Below are positions 33,983-43,222 of a stretch of DNA of 64,000 bases, in pieces. The notes under the pieces were generated by a model. It saw only the letters and a program-made list of their open reading frames with translations, searched no databases and had not been told where the DNA came from. Made by a program: the position numbers and the translations under genes. Source of the DNA: Halopelagius inordinatus. Its GTDB lineage: Archaea; Halobacteriota; Halobacteria; Halobacteriales; Haloferacaceae. The stretch is from positions 656,881 through 720,880 of the forward strand of contig NZ_FOOQ01000002.1 of assembly GCF_900113245.1 (NCBI RefSeq), in the 5' to 3' direction. Every line of letters begins with the position of its first letter. Positions within the stretch are counted from its first letter, which is position 1.

Positions 33983-34687
33983 CTACAGGTCCACGCGCTT
34001 TGTCGGGTCGACCACCAACCCCTCGTCGGAGAATTCGAGAGAGCGGATGTCGCAGTCGATATCGGTCCCGCGCATCTTCACGACCTGTATCCCGCGCGTC
34101 ATCCCCGTCGCTTCGAGGTAGTTGTGGAAGAAGACGACGCCGTGTGCGAGGTAGTGTTCGTCCGAGTACGAACTCGGGTCGGTCATCTCCGAGATGAGAA
34201 GCGTCGTCGCCTCCCCTTGTTTCAACGCCGTGAGGAACCTCGTCATCTCCTCGTCGCCGTCGGCGAAAAAGAGCCGAAGCAGCATCGTCGAATCGACGAC
34301 GAGGCGGTCGACCTGCCGTGAGTTGACGAACGCCACGATCTTGTCGGTGAGACTCTGGACGCTCGAAGGGTTGTTCCCCTGCGAGAACTGGTTCAGCAGG
34401 TGCTTTCCCTTCTGGCTCACGAGATTGATGAACCGGAACTGCTCGGAGGACGTGAGCGTCTCGAAGCCGAAGTCGTACCCCGACATGTCGTTTACCAGTT
34501 CCTCTTGCGTCTCGTGCATCGTAATGTACATGCAGTTTTCGCCGTTACGAAGCCCCTCGGCGATGAACTGCGCCGTGAACGTGGTCTTTCCACTTCCCGG
34601 CGGACCTGACAACACGTAGAGTCGTTGGGGGAGGAACCCACCTTCGATGAGGTGGTCGAACCCGCTAACCCCACTCGGAATCCGCAT
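33983..34687 (-). CDS. RAD55/KaiC-like P-loop ATPase
   Basis: A 234-residue RecA-fold ATPase of the archaeal RadA-paralogue/KaiC type. Walker A is GPPGSGKTT (residues 28-36), and the Walker B-like segment is RLVVDSTMLLRLFF near 126. It contains a single ATPase domain. Haloarchaeal members are often regulators of signalling or motility (KaiC-like, GvpD-like), or recombination mediators. It is followed at 4 nt by a small conserved gene. Start ATG 34687 begins MRIPSGVSGFDHL, the canonical opening of the family. Confidence 0.85.
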   Translation of the reverse strand: MRIPSGVSGFDHLIEGGFLPQRLYVLSGPPGSGKTTFTAQFIAEGLRNGENCMYITMHETQEELVNDMSGYDFGFETLTSSEQFRFINLVSQKGKHLLNQFSQGNNPSSVQSLTDKIVAFVNSRQVDRLVVDSTMLLRLFFADGDEEMTRFLTALKQGEATTLLISEMTDPSSYSDEHYLAHGVVFFHNYLEATGMTRGIQVVKMRGTDIDCDIRSLEFSDEGLVVDPTKRVDL

Positions 34688-34744
34688 AGAGATATTCTCC
34701 GAAGACTGGGTTATAACGATTCCGGGGACGGCGAGGCGAACCCG

Positions 34745-35554
34745 TCACTCGGGGTACAGTTCGACCTCGCGTTCGACGGCGTCGATGCGCGCTACGTCCG
34801 CCTCGTCGAGAGCGAGACCGGTCGCCGCATCGAGGTTCGCGCGGAGGTGCGGCGTCGAACTCGACTTCGGAACGACCGCCATCCCCTTGGCTCGGAGCCA
34901 CGCCAGACTGACCGCCTGCGGCGTCGTCCCGTGTTTCTCCGCCACCGCGACGACGTCGTCTACCTCCGTCACCTTCCCGCCCGCCATCGGCGAGTACGCC
35001 ACCGGGACGGTTCCGTGTTCCCGCGCGTCTTCGAGGAGTTCGGGCCGAGAGAAAAGCGGGTGGTACTCCGTCTGGTGGGCCGCGATGGGCGCGTCGAGGT
35101 GGGCGCGCGCCGTCGCCAACTCCGCCACCTCGAAGTTGCTCACGCCGACGTGGCGAATCAGGCCCTCGTCGCGGAGGCGGTCGAACGCCGAGAGCGTCTC
35201 CGCGGGGTCGTACGCGTCGATGGGGCGGTGGACGTACAGCAGGTCGAGGTAGTCCACGCCGAGTCTGTCCATGCTCTCGCGCGTGCTCTCGATGACGTCG
35301 TCGTACGCGAGGTTGTCCGCCCACACCTTCGTCGCGAGGAACACGTCTTCGCGCGGAACGTCGGAGACGGCTATCGCGTCGCCGACGACGGACTCGTTGC
35401 CGTAAATCTGTGCGGTGTCCACGTGTCGATAGCCCATCTCCACGGCCGCCGTCACCGCCTCGGCGTCCGACGGCGTGTCGAGACCCATCGTTCCCAGTCC
35501 GACCGCGGGGACGTTCGCGTCTCCGAGCGTCCGAATCTCCGGTTCGTCGTCCAT
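34745..35554 (-). CDS. aldo/keto reductase
   Basis: A 269-residue member of the same family as 13300-14160. The tetrad Asp46, Tyr51 (VDTAQIY), Lys76 (LATKVWAD) and His109 (YVHRP) is intact. The NADP region shows VPKSSSTPHLRANL. Compared with the other copy the loop after YVH is shorter. The start ATG 35554 begins MDDEPEIRTLG. Substrate unknown; probably NADPH-dependent carbonyl reduction. Confidence 0.88.
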   Translation of the reverse strand: MDDEPEIRTLGDANVPAVGLGTMGLDTPSDAEAVTAAVEMGYRHVDTAQIYGNESVVGDAIAVSDVPREDVFLATKVWADNLAYDDVIESTRESMDRLGVDYLDLLYVHRPIDAYDPAETLSAFDRLRDEGLIRHVGVSNFEVAELATARAHLDAPIAAHQTEYHPLFSRPELLEDAREHGTVPVAYSPMAGGKVTEVDDVVAVAEKHGTTPQAVSLAWLRAKGMAVVPKSSSTPHLRANLDAATGLALDEADVARIDAVEREVELYPE

Positions 35555-35718
35555 ACCCGTTGCGCGGACCGCAGGGGTTTCAGCTGTGGGGTTCGCGCCC
35601 GAACCGTAATGCGGGACGGGACCGTAGACCGGTCTATGAGACGTCCGAGCGAACGGCACGACCGCGAGCAGCCGAATCGGGAGTCGAGAGTCGAGCCGAG
35701 AGACTGCGAGGGGCGGGC

Positions 35719-36756
35719 GTGACGAGACGCGTCGGAGTCGTCGGCGCGGGAGTGGCGGGGGTCGGTGCCGCGCACGCACTGGCCGACGCGGACGCCGAGG
35801 TGACGATTCTGGAGAAAAGCGGCGGCGTCGGCGGGCGGGCCGCGACGCGGCGACGACACGACTGCCACTACGACCACGGCGCGAACTACGTGAAGAACGT
35901 GGACGAACGGACCGAATCGCTCATCTCTGACCTCGGGGCGGACGGCTTGACGACTATCGAGGAACCGGTGTGGACGTTCGACGCCGCGGGCGAACTCTCA
36001 GAGAGCGACCGCGCGGAGAACGAGTCCCGAAAGTGGACGTGGACCGAGGGAATCACGCAACTGGCGAAACGCCTTCTCGACCGGACGGACGCCGACCTCC
36101 ACCTGCGAACGCGAATCGAGACAGTCGCACAGGAGGACGGCGCGTGGACGCTCTCGGAGAGCGACGGCGAGGAGTTCGGCCCGTTCGACGACGTCCTCCT
36201 GACGCCGCCCGCGCCGCAGACGGCAGCGCTCCTCGATATGACCCGCTGGGACGACGACCGGTTGGACGAGGTCAGACGCGCCGTCGGTGCCGTGCCGTAT
36301 CGGACCATCAGAACCGTCGTCCTCCACTACCCGTTCGCAGAGGAGTATCCGTGGTACGGCCTCGTGAACGCCGACAAGGAACACGAGATAGGGTGGCTCT
36401 CCCGCGAGGAGTGCAAAGACGGCCACGTCCCCGACGGCGAGAGCCTCCTCGTCGCGCAGATGAGTCCCGAGTGGTCCGCCGAACGGTACGCCGAACCCCT
36501 CGACGAAGTCGGTCCCGCCGCGGCCGGACTCGTGGCCGAACTCCTCGGCGAGGACCGGTACCGCGCGCCGGACTGGACGGACGACCAAGGCTGGCGACTC
36601 GCGCTTCCCGACGAGGGCGTCGACGAAGCGGTACTCCGTTCGACGGCGGACGCCGGGCTTCACTTCGCGGGCGATTGGGTCGTCGGCGAGGGACGCGTGC
36701 AACGCGCCCTCTGGAACGGGTACGACGCGGGCGAGCGAATCGCGGACCGCGACTGA
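35719..36756 (+). CDS. FAD-dependent amine-oxidase/renalase-like oxidoreductase
   Basis: A 345-residue flavoprotein. The N-terminal dinucleotide loop is VGVVGAGVAGVGAAHALA, followed by the second FAD signature EKSGGVGGRAATRRR. The motif YDHGANYVKN and C-terminal FAGDWVVGEGRVQRALWNGY are of the renalase/NAD(P)H oxidoreductase group. GTG 35719 is used as the start because no ATG fits. Likely catalyses oxidation of a small reduced substrate; no partner is seen. Confidence 0.85.
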   Translation: MTRRVGVVGAGVAGVGAAHALADADAEVTILEKSGGVGGRAATRRRHDCHYDHGANYVKNVDERTESLISDLGADGLTTIEEPVWTFDAAGELSESDRAENESRKWTWTEGITQLAKRLLDRTDADLHLRTRIETVAQEDGAWTLSESDGEEFGPFDDVLLTPPAPQTAALLDMTRWDDDRLDEVRRAVGAVPYRTIRTVVLHYPFAEEYPWYGLVNADKEHEIGWLSREECKDGHVPDGESLLVAQMSPEWSAERYAEPLDEVGPAAAGLVAELLGEDRYRAPDWTDDQGWRLALPDEGVDEAVLRSTADAGLHFAGDWVVGEGRVQRALWNGYDAGERIADRD

Positions 36757-36759
36757 GCG

Positions 36760-37269
36760 TTACTCGGCCGTCTCGGGTTCGGCGGTCCGTTCGACCGCGT
36801 CTCTGACCTCCGACGCCAACTCGTCGAAGTCGGGGTTGTCGCCCTCGCGGACCCACCGGTACGTCACGGTTCCCTCCGAGTCGAGCACGAAGACGCTCCG
36901 TTGTGCGGCCTCGAACAGGTCGTACATGTCGTCGAGGACCACGTCGTACGCGCGGATGACCTCGTGGTCCCAGTCCGAGAGCATCGGGAACTGGAGGTCG
37001 TTCTCCATCATCCAGACGTTCTGTGCGGGCGGGAGATCGACGCTCACCCCGTACACGTCGGCGTCGAGTCCGTCGAACTCGTCCATCCGGTCGCGGAACG
37101 TGCACATCTCCTCCGTGCATCCGCTGGTGAACGCCGCGGGGTAGAACGCGAGGACGACCGGTCCGTTCCCCAACGCGTCCGAGAGGGTGAACTCGTCGAT
37201 GTCGTTGTACGCGTCGCCGCCTGCTTTCGGCACCGTAAAGTCCGGTGCGCTGTCGCCTTCGCGAACCAT
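36760..37269 (-). CDS. BCP-type peroxiredoxin
   Basis: A 169-residue thiol peroxidase. The peroxidatic Cys51 is in PAAFTSGCTEEMC and the likely resolving Cys56 is five residues later (1-Cys or atypical 2-Cys BCP layout). The opening MVREGDSAPDFTVPKAGGDA is typical. It removes peroxides using thioredoxin-like partners. Converges with the FAD protein (3-nt gap). ATG 37269. Confidence 0.9.
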   Translation of the reverse strand: MVREGDSAPDFTVPKAGGDAYNDIDEFTLSDALGNGPVVLAFYPAAFTSGCTEEMCTFRDRMDEFDGLDADVYGVSVDLPPAQNVWMMENDLQFPMLSDWDHEVIRAYDVVLDDMYDLFEAAQRSVFVLDSEGTVTYRWVREGDNPDFDELASEVRDAVERTAEPETAE

Positions 37270-37324
37270 ATCTCTCCCTGTGCGCCCGGACACATGAGCG
37301 TTGGCCGTCTCCGGGCCACCCGCG

Positions 37325-39070
37325 TCACGACTCGTGAATCTTCTCTCCGCGGTGGAGGCGCGAGGCGATAGTGAACGTCTGTTCGCGTTCCCGTCTGGTC
37401 GGAAAGTGCGCGGCGAGATACCGCGCGACGGCGACGCAGAGCGTCCGCACCTCCTCGGGGTCGTCTCGGAGTTCGGCCTGCCCGAATCCGGCTTCGAGCG
37501 ACTGAAACGCGTGGAACCCGGCGTCCTCTCGAAGAAGCCCCCGCCCGAGTCGTTCGCGGAGTCGCGCGGGGTCGCCGCCGCGGTCCAGAAAGTGCGCGGC
37601 GTGCCGTCCGGCGGCGTTCACTTCGCCCTCCACGTCGAAAGCGGAGAGAAGTTCGTCGAGGTGCGTCTCGGAGTCTCCGTCGCCCTCCGGCATCTCCGGC
37701 AGCGGTGCGGGTGGGGTGTTCAGGAACCGGTCGAGGTAGACGTTCGTTGCCGCGTCGAACACGCCGCGGTAGAGTTCTCGCGCCCCCGTTCGCCGCGCCA
37801 GTCGGTGGAGCGCGTTGGCGTAGGTGAACGTGTGGTGGACGGTGTTCCAGTCGCTGAACTCGTTGACCGTCGCGAACCGGGCGACTCGCGTCCCCGCGGC
37901 GTACGCGACTTCGCCCGCGAGTTCGTCCACCGTCGCGCCGTCGGCTATCGCCGACGTGAGCGCCGAGAAGACGGTCTCTGGGTCGTCAGCGCGGAGCGTC
38001 TCGGCGAACCCCTCGGGGGCGGACCACGTCTTCGACTCGCCCGCCGCGACGAGTTCGTCCAGTTCGGCGAACGTCGCTTCGAGCATCGACGCGAGGTTCA
38101 CGGGTTGCCGCCACGACGACCGTTCCTCGGCGCGGTCGGCCGTCGCGAGGCCGCGGACCAGACTCGGGAGGACCGCCTCCGCGCGGTCCCAGCCGACGGT
38201 ATCGAGCGCTTCGCACGCCTTGTTGACGAAATCGAGCGTGTGACCGGCGTTCAGGTAGCGGTGGTCCGTCGCCGCCGCGGCCAGCATCTCGGCCAGTCGG
38301 GCGTCAGAGCAGTCGTTCGCTATCGCCGTCCGGAGGACGCGTTCGGCCCCGTCGGCGTCTCGAACCTCGACGTTCTCGCGGAACCACGACTTCAACCGGT
38401 CGTACGAGACGTCGCGCGCGCCGAACGCCTCCTGGTCGAAGCGCGGCGGTTCGCCCGCGCAGTCGTCGGCGACTCGGACGAGGCCCTGATACAGCGCGCG
38501 TCTCCGGTCCTCCGCGCGGAGGTCAGAGAGGACGTTCGCCATCGCCGTCAGGACGGTCACGCCCGGACCCCACCCCGCCTCTCTGTAGCGCGCGCCGAAC
38601 GCGATTCCCGTCTCGACTACCTCCGCGGGCGGGACGCCCGCGTCTTCGAGGCCGATGACCGACTTGGCGACGACGAGTGCGAGGTTCCGTTCGAGTCCGT
38701 CCTCCAGTCGCCCGGCCCAGTGGTCCGCGGGCGGTTCGTCCGGGGCGGGACGCGGACCGACGTAGACGTCGCCGTCGCGCACCTCGGTGGGGTACGTCTG
38801 CACGTCGTCCGCCCACGGGTCGAAGGTGTCGCCACAGGAGAGTTCGAACCGGGCGTGGTGCCAGTGACACGTGAGGACGCCCTCGTCCACGCTCCCCTCC
38901 GCCAGCGGAAATCCCATGTGCGGGCACCGGTTGTCCGTCGCGAACACCTCGCCCTCGTGGTAGAAGACGGCAAGCGGCGTCCCCGGACGACTGACGACTC
39001 TCCGACCGTCCTCCCGTAGGTCGTCGAGAGCGCACGCGTACACGAACTCGTCCCGCGGTTCGGAAGCCAT
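37325..39070 (-). CDS. Rieske [2Fe-2S] domain fused to a large helical domain (581 aa)
   Basis: The N-terminal Rieske domain (about 5-112) carries ligands Cys49 and His51 (CPHMGFPLAEG) and Cys68 and His71 (LTCHWHHARF). The remaining 460 residues are mainly alpha-helical, with DWNTVHHTFTYANALHRLAR near 400 and HFPTRREREQTFTIASRLHR near the end. I see no typical oxygenase ligand set, although repeated His residues could bind metal. There is no partner reductase nearby. The likely role is oxidation or electron transfer, possibly a questin-oxidase-like enzyme, but this is only a suggestion. ATG 39070 (MASEPRDEF) is preferred to an upstream ATG. Confidence 0.75.
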   Translation of the reverse strand: MASEPRDEFVYACALDDLREDGRRVVSRPGTPLAVFYHEGEVFATDNRCPHMGFPLAEGSVDEGVLTCHWHHARFELSCGDTFDPWADDVQTYPTEVRDGDVYVGPRPAPDEPPADHWAGRLEDGLERNLALVVAKSVIGLEDAGVPPAEVVETGIAFGARYREAGWGPGVTVLTAMANVLSDLRAEDRRRALYQGLVRVADDCAGEPPRFDQEAFGARDVSYDRLKSWFRENVEVRDADGAERVLRTAIANDCSDARLAEMLAAAATDHRYLNAGHTLDFVNKACEALDTVGWDRAEAVLPSLVRGLATADRAEERSSWRQPVNLASMLEATFAELDELVAAGESKTWSAPEGFAETLRADDPETVFSALTSAIADGATVDELAGEVAYAAGTRVARFATVNEFSDWNTVHHTFTYANALHRLARRTGARELYRGVFDAATNVYLDRFLNTPPAPLPEMPEGDGDSETHLDELLSAFDVEGEVNAAGRHAAHFLDRGGDPARLRERLGRGLLREDAGFHAFQSLEAGFGQAELRDDPEEVRTLCVAVARYLAAHFPTRREREQTFTIASRLHRGEKIHES

Positions 39071-39287
39071 GGTATCATACACCACGGCTCGGACCGTAAA
39101 CGTTCGCCGAATCGAATATAAGTAATAAGTTCGACATCTATCGAACGGACGCCGCGCGGACGGACCTAACTGTGGCGAGAGAGCCCCGAGAGCGGGTTAA
39201 TCTGCTATTTACCCGGTTGGTCTGGCGTGCGCAGCGCTGACACTCGTCTGCCGATAGCTTTTACTTGAGGAGAGCGAACGGTACCCC

Positions 39288-40064
39288 GTGTCTGCCCTCA
39301 CCGTCCGAATCGACCCACACGTTCACTCGGAGGCGTCGTACGACGGCTCCGACCCGGTGGAGTTGATTCTCGAGCAGGCGGCCGAAATCGGGCTCGACGC
39401 CGTCGTCATCACGGACCACGACGTCATCCACGAGTCGGTTCGGGCCGCGGAACTCGCGCCGATGTACGGGCTCGTCGGTATCCCCGGGGTGGAGGTATCG
39501 ACGGCGGACGGTCACCTTCTCGCCCTCGGCGTCGAGTCGATGCCGCCGCGGGGCGAACCGCTCGGCGAGACGGTCGAGTGGATTCGCGACCACGGCGGCG
39601 TCGCCATCGTTCCGCATCCGTTCCAGCGGAGTCGCCACGGCGTCCGCAAGAGCCAACTGACGGACGCCGACGCCATCGAAGTCTACAACTCGTGGCTGTT
39701 CACCGGCTGGAAGAACCGCCGCGCGCGTCGCTTCGCGCGCGAGTACGGCTACCCCGGCGTCGCGGGGAGCGACGCGCACAAGGTCGGATACGTCGGCCGC
39801 GCGTACACCGAGATAGACGTGCCCGACGTGACCCGCGCGACACTCACCGCGCGCGACGTTCTCGACGCCATCTACCACGGGACGACGCGCGTCGAAGGAC
39901 GTCGAACGCCGATTCCGACGAGCACTCGCCACTACGGCGGCGCGGCCGCCCGAAAGAGCGGCTACTACGCGAAGGTCGGTGCGATAAAGAGCGGGTCGCT
40001 CGCGAAGGCGAGCGTCGTGCAAGCGGCGCGGACGATAGCGCGCGCCGGGCCGTTCTCGCGGTGA
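39288..40064 (+). CDS. PHP-domain metal-dependent phosphoesterase
   Basis: A 258-residue phosphoesterase of the PHP superfamily. Metal ligands are seen in DPHVHSEASYDG (His11, His13), ITDHDVIHE (Asp43, His44), VPHPF and GSDAHKVGY. A C-terminal basic-polar tail follows. GTG 39288 is the start. PHP proteins of this type act on nucleotides (such as pAp) or other phosphate esters; substrate unknown. A 6-bp inverted repeat (gttcga/tcgaac) at 39129-39146 lies upstream, of unclear meaning. Confidence 0.88.
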   Translation: MSALTVRIDPHVHSEASYDGSDPVELILEQAAEIGLDAVVITDHDVIHESVRAAELAPMYGLVGIPGVEVSTADGHLLALGVESMPPRGEPLGETVEWIRDHGGVAIVPHPFQRSRHGVRKSQLTDADAIEVYNSWLFTGWKNRRARRFAREYGYPGVAGSDAHKVGYVGRAYTEIDVPDVTRATLTARDVLDAIYHGTTRVEGRRTPIPTSTRHYGGAAARKSGYYAKVGAIKSGSLAKASVVQAARTIARAGPFSR

Positions 40065-40097
40065 CGCGCCGTATTCGGCTCCCTCGCGGGATGCCGT

Positions 40098-40444
40098 TCA
40101 CTCCGCCGACGGCCGAGTCGCGAAGGGAGACCAGAACTCGTCTCTCGTCCTCGCCAGCGAGAAGAACTCCACGGGGTCGAGGGGTTTCGTGAGGTACGCG
40201 TTCGCACCGCGGTCGTACGCCTTTTCGACGTCGTCGTGATCGGTCGAACTCGACGGGACGGGTATCCTCCGGAGCGTCGGTTTCGAGTTCGTCGAGCAGT
40301 TCTCCGCCGTCCGAACAGGAGGTCGGAAGCGTCCTCTCCCTCTCGGGCGACACGGACGCGGAACTCCGTTTCGCACTCGCCGAACGCGACTTGCACGAGA
40401 CGGCAGTCCCCCGGATTGGCCTCGACCGACAGAATCGTGGGGTT
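40098..40444 (-). pseudogene. response-regulator receiver domain, broken
   Basis: Reading from 40444 leftwards, one frame encodes PTILSVEANPGDCRLVQVAF, the start of a CheY-like receiver domain. The frame then shifts twice; the end reads YDRGANAYLTKPLDPVEFFS, the conserved Lys-Pro region. The segment that should carry the phospho-accepting Asp and its loop is missing. It lies 20 nt after the histidine kinase stop on the same strand, so it is likely the dead partner gene. Confidence 0.8.
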
Positions 40445-40466
40445 CTCGCTCGTCTGCGGGTCCGAC

Positions 40467-41945
40467 TCAGACGACCTCTGTCGCGTCCTCGTCGGGAACG
40501 GTGAACGAGAACGTCGACCCCTCGTCGGGTTCGGACTCCGCCCAGATTCGGCCGCGGTGGATGGTGACGATCCGGTGACAGATGGCGAGGCCGATGCCCG
40601 ACCCCTCGTACTCGTCGGGCGTGTGCAGGCGCGTGAACACGTCGAATATCTCTTCCGTCCTCTCGGGACTGATACCGATTCCGTCGTCCGTGACGGAGAA
40701 CACCCACTCGCCGTCGCCGCGTTTCGCGCCGACGTGGATTCGCGGGGGGTCGTCGCCGGCGTACGTGATGGCGTTGTCGAGCAGATTCTGAAATAGCTGC
40801 ACCAGTTGCGTCCCGTCGCCTCTGACCGCCGGCAGTTCGTCCGACGTGATCACGGCACCGCTCTCTTCGACGGCGACTTCGAGGTTCGCCACCGCCTCGT
40901 CGAGGGCGGCGACACAGTCGACCTGCTCGAACTTCTCGGGGGTTCGGTCGAGGCGAGAGTACGCCAAAAGCCCGTCTATCATCTCGCGCATCCGGTCGGC
41001 GCCGTCGACGGCGAAGTCGATGTACTCTCGGGCGTCAGAGTCGAGGGCGTCGGCGTAGCGGTGTTCCAGCAGTTGGAGGTAGCTCGATATCATCCGCAAC
41101 GGCTCTTGGAGGTCGTGAGAGGCGGCGTGTGCGAACCGCTTCAACTCGGCGTTGGACCGTTCGAGTCGCGCCACGGTCTCTTCGAGTTCCGCGGTGCGCT
41201 CCTCTAACTCGGTCTTCGTGTCGGTTTGCTCCACCAGCGTGTTCAGTAATCGCGTGACCTCGCGTTCCGACTTGTCGGGGCCGAAGAACTCGCTGGGAGG
41301 CGTGTAGTAGACGTTGTGACTGACCCTGTTGTCGTGGACGAGGAGAGGGTGGGTGCTGATGACGTCCCGGATGACATCCGACGGGAAGCGCGTTCGGTTG
41401 TACTGACAGAGTGCGACGCCGTCGGCCTCGTCGAAGAGGTAGTTGGCCTTGGCCTCACACTTGACGAGTTCCGCGCCCTCCGGGTCCTCCTGCAGGACAC
41501 TACTCATCTCTCCGGTCACGCGCAACGCCTCGTACTGCTCGCTGGCCTCCTCGATGGCGGAATCGAGGAACGAAATCGTGTCGTCGGCGTCGAACGTCGC
41601 GTTCCGGAGGTAGGTCTCTCGCTCGGTGTGAACGGAGAGTGCGCCCGAATCGAGGGCGGCGTCCACGTCGATTCCACCCTCGCGCATCGCTTCGAGTACG
41701 TCCTCTCGGGAGTTCTCGTAGGCGATGTACAGGCAGCGTTCGCCCCGTTCGAGTCCCTGACGCACGAACGGAACGACGGCGGCGAACTGCTCTTCTCGGT
41801 TCTCGTAGACGAGCGCGAAGTGGTCGTTCGCGTGGGAGTGGTCGGGAGCGCGGACCGGTCCGCGAAACTCCGGACTCTGGCGTAACGTGTCGAGTGCACA
41901 CTCGGCGGTTTCGTCTCGGTGAGTACTCGACTCAGTCTGGCTCAC
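40467..41945 (-). CDS. MEDS-domain sensor histidine kinase
   Basis: A 492-residue soluble kinase. The N-terminal MEDS domain (about 40-190, FALVYENREEQFAAVVPFVR) is a sensory domain known from methanogen and haloarchaeal proteins (DcmR relatives). A coiled coil follows (about 240-270), then the HisKA domain with phospho-acceptor His277 in HAASHDLQEPLR. The HATPase domain shows FQNLLDNAITY, DDGIGISPERTEEIFD and GSGIGLAICHRI. Its obvious cognate receiver gene (immediately downstream) is broken. No membrane segment, so it senses a cytoplasmic signal. ATG 41945. Confidence 0.9.
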   Translation of the reverse strand: MSQTESSTHRDETAECALDTLRQSPEFRGPVRAPDHSHANDHFALVYENREEQFAAVVPFVRQGLERGERCLYIAYENSREDVLEAMREGGIDVDAALDSGALSVHTERETYLRNATFDADDTISFLDSAIEEASEQYEALRVTGEMSSVLQEDPEGAELVKCEAKANYLFDEADGVALCQYNRTRFPSDVIRDVISTHPLLVHDNRVSHNVYYTPPSEFFGPDKSEREVTRLLNTLVEQTDTKTELEERTAELEETVARLERSNAELKRFAHAASHDLQEPLRMISSYLQLLEHRYADALDSDAREYIDFAVDGADRMREMIDGLLAYSRLDRTPEKFEQVDCVAALDEAVANLEVAVEESGAVITSDELPAVRGDGTQLVQLFQNLLDNAITYAGDDPPRIHVGAKRGDGEWVFSVTDDGIGISPERTEEIFDVFTRLHTPDEYEGSGIGLAICHRIVTIHRGRIWAESEPDEGSTFSFTVPDEDATEVV

Positions 41946-42001
41946 AGCGGTTTCTCGCTCGCGGGGTAGTTAAGGGTACAGATAACCCACCGACCCGGAA
42001 C

Positions 42002-43054
42002 TCACCCGCCTCGTTCGGCCGATCCGACCAACGCCTCGTACCGCGCGCCGGTCTGTTTCAGCGTCGCCGTCGAGTAGAGGCGTTCGTGGTCGAACGGGAG
42101 GTGGTCCGCCGCGAGTTCGTCTATCTTCTCGTCCACCGCGTCGGCCTCGCGCCCGTGAATCATCGTAAACAGGTTGTAGTTCCAGTCGAGTTCCTCTCTG
42201 CGTGGTCGGTGATAACAGAGCGTCACGAACGGGAGGCGGCCGACGGCCTCGCCGCGCGCGTCGAGTTCGTCGTCGGGCACGTCCCAGACGACCATGCAGT
42301 TCGAGTCGAACCCGGTGACGACGTGGTTGACGACGCAGCCGATTCGCTTGATACAGCCGTCGTCGCGGAGTCGGCCGACGGCGGCGACGACGTCCTCCGT
42401 GTCGGCGCCGACTGCCGCCGCGACGTCCGCGTACGGCGTCTCAGAGAGCGGAAAGCCGTCCTGAATCTCGACGAGGAGGTCGGCTTCGAGCGTCGAGAGG
42501 TCGCCGGTCGCCTCCTCTGAGATGCGCGTCGCCGAGACGTCCGTCGCGTCGAGACTCTCGCGGGCGAAGCGGTCCTCGTTCACCACGGGAAACTCCAGGT
42601 CGATGTAGTAGTCCGTGAGCATCGGGAGCGTCAGCACCGTACACCCGGTTTTCGCCTCGATTTCGGCGAGAATCTCGTCGCGGCGTTCGCGCGAGGCGGC
42701 GGTGACGACGAACCACATGTTCCACTCGTGGTCCCGGCGGTAGTTGTGGTTCACCTGCCGGTAGCCGTTTATCACCTCGGCCACCTCGTCGAACCGCGAT
42801 TCGGGGGCGCTGACGGCCGCGAGCGTCGAGCTTCCGATGACGGGCGGGTTCAACACCGCGCCGAATCGCCGGAACACCTTCTTCTCGCGCAGTCGCCGCA
42901 CGCGTTCGACCGCTTCGGACTCTTCGATGCCCAGTTCCCCGGCCACCGCGCGGAACGGTCGCGGTTCGACGGGGAATCCGCTCTGGTACTCGTCGATGAG
43001 GGCGGCATCCACGTCGTCCAGTTCCGCACGCCAATCACCCTCCAGTGCGCTCAT
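42002..43054 (-). CDS. siroheme decarboxylase, AhbA-AhbB fused
   Basis: A 350-residue protein with two tandem AsnC/Lrp-like winged-helix/RAM halves (about 1-170 and 185-350). It catalyses decarboxylation of siroheme to didecarboxysiroheme in the archaeal (Ahb) haem pathway. Conserved His/Arg segments VNHNYRRDHEWNMW and CYHRPRREELDWNYNLFTMI are typical of this family rather than DNA-binding Lrp regulators. In most archaea AhbA and AhbB are separate; fusion is known in halophiles. ahbC and ahbD are not in the window. Confidence 0.88.
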   Translation of the reverse strand: MSALEGDWRAELDDVDAALIDEYQSGFPVEPRPFRAVAGELGIEESEAVERVRRLREKKVFRRFGAVLNPPVIGSSTLAAVSAPESRFDEVAEVINGYRQVNHNYRRDHEWNMWFVVTAASRERRDEILAEIEAKTGCTVLTLPMLTDYYIDLEFPVVNEDRFARESLDATDVSATRISEEATGDLSTLEADLLVEIQDGFPLSETPYADVAAAVGADTEDVVAAVGRLRDDGCIKRIGCVVNHVVTGFDSNCMVVWDVPDDELDARGEAVGRLPFVTLCYHRPRREELDWNYNLFTMIHGREADAVDEKIDELAADHLPFDHERLYSTATLKQTGARYEALVGSAERGG

Positions 43055-43222
43055 TACGTAGCGGTAGGTGCGAGCGAACCTACCGGTTTCGGATTCCCGA
43101 CGGCGCGCCGGAGGACGGCGTTGCCCGTCCGGGTCGTCCGCGGGGGGTGCGAGAGTGGTGCGACCGGCGGACTCCGGACGGCGAACGGACTACTTTTGTC
43201 GGACGCACGCCAACGTGACAGC

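Noticed and set aside
37301-39019. Open frame of 572 codons antisense to the Rieske fusion protein
   Set aside because: Shadow of the strongly coding minus strand; Arg/Val-rich and without domains.
39129-39146. Inverted repeat gttcga-N6-tcgaac upstream of the Rieske gene
   Set aside because: Only 6 bp per arm in a GC-rich genome where tcga is frequent; could easily be chance.
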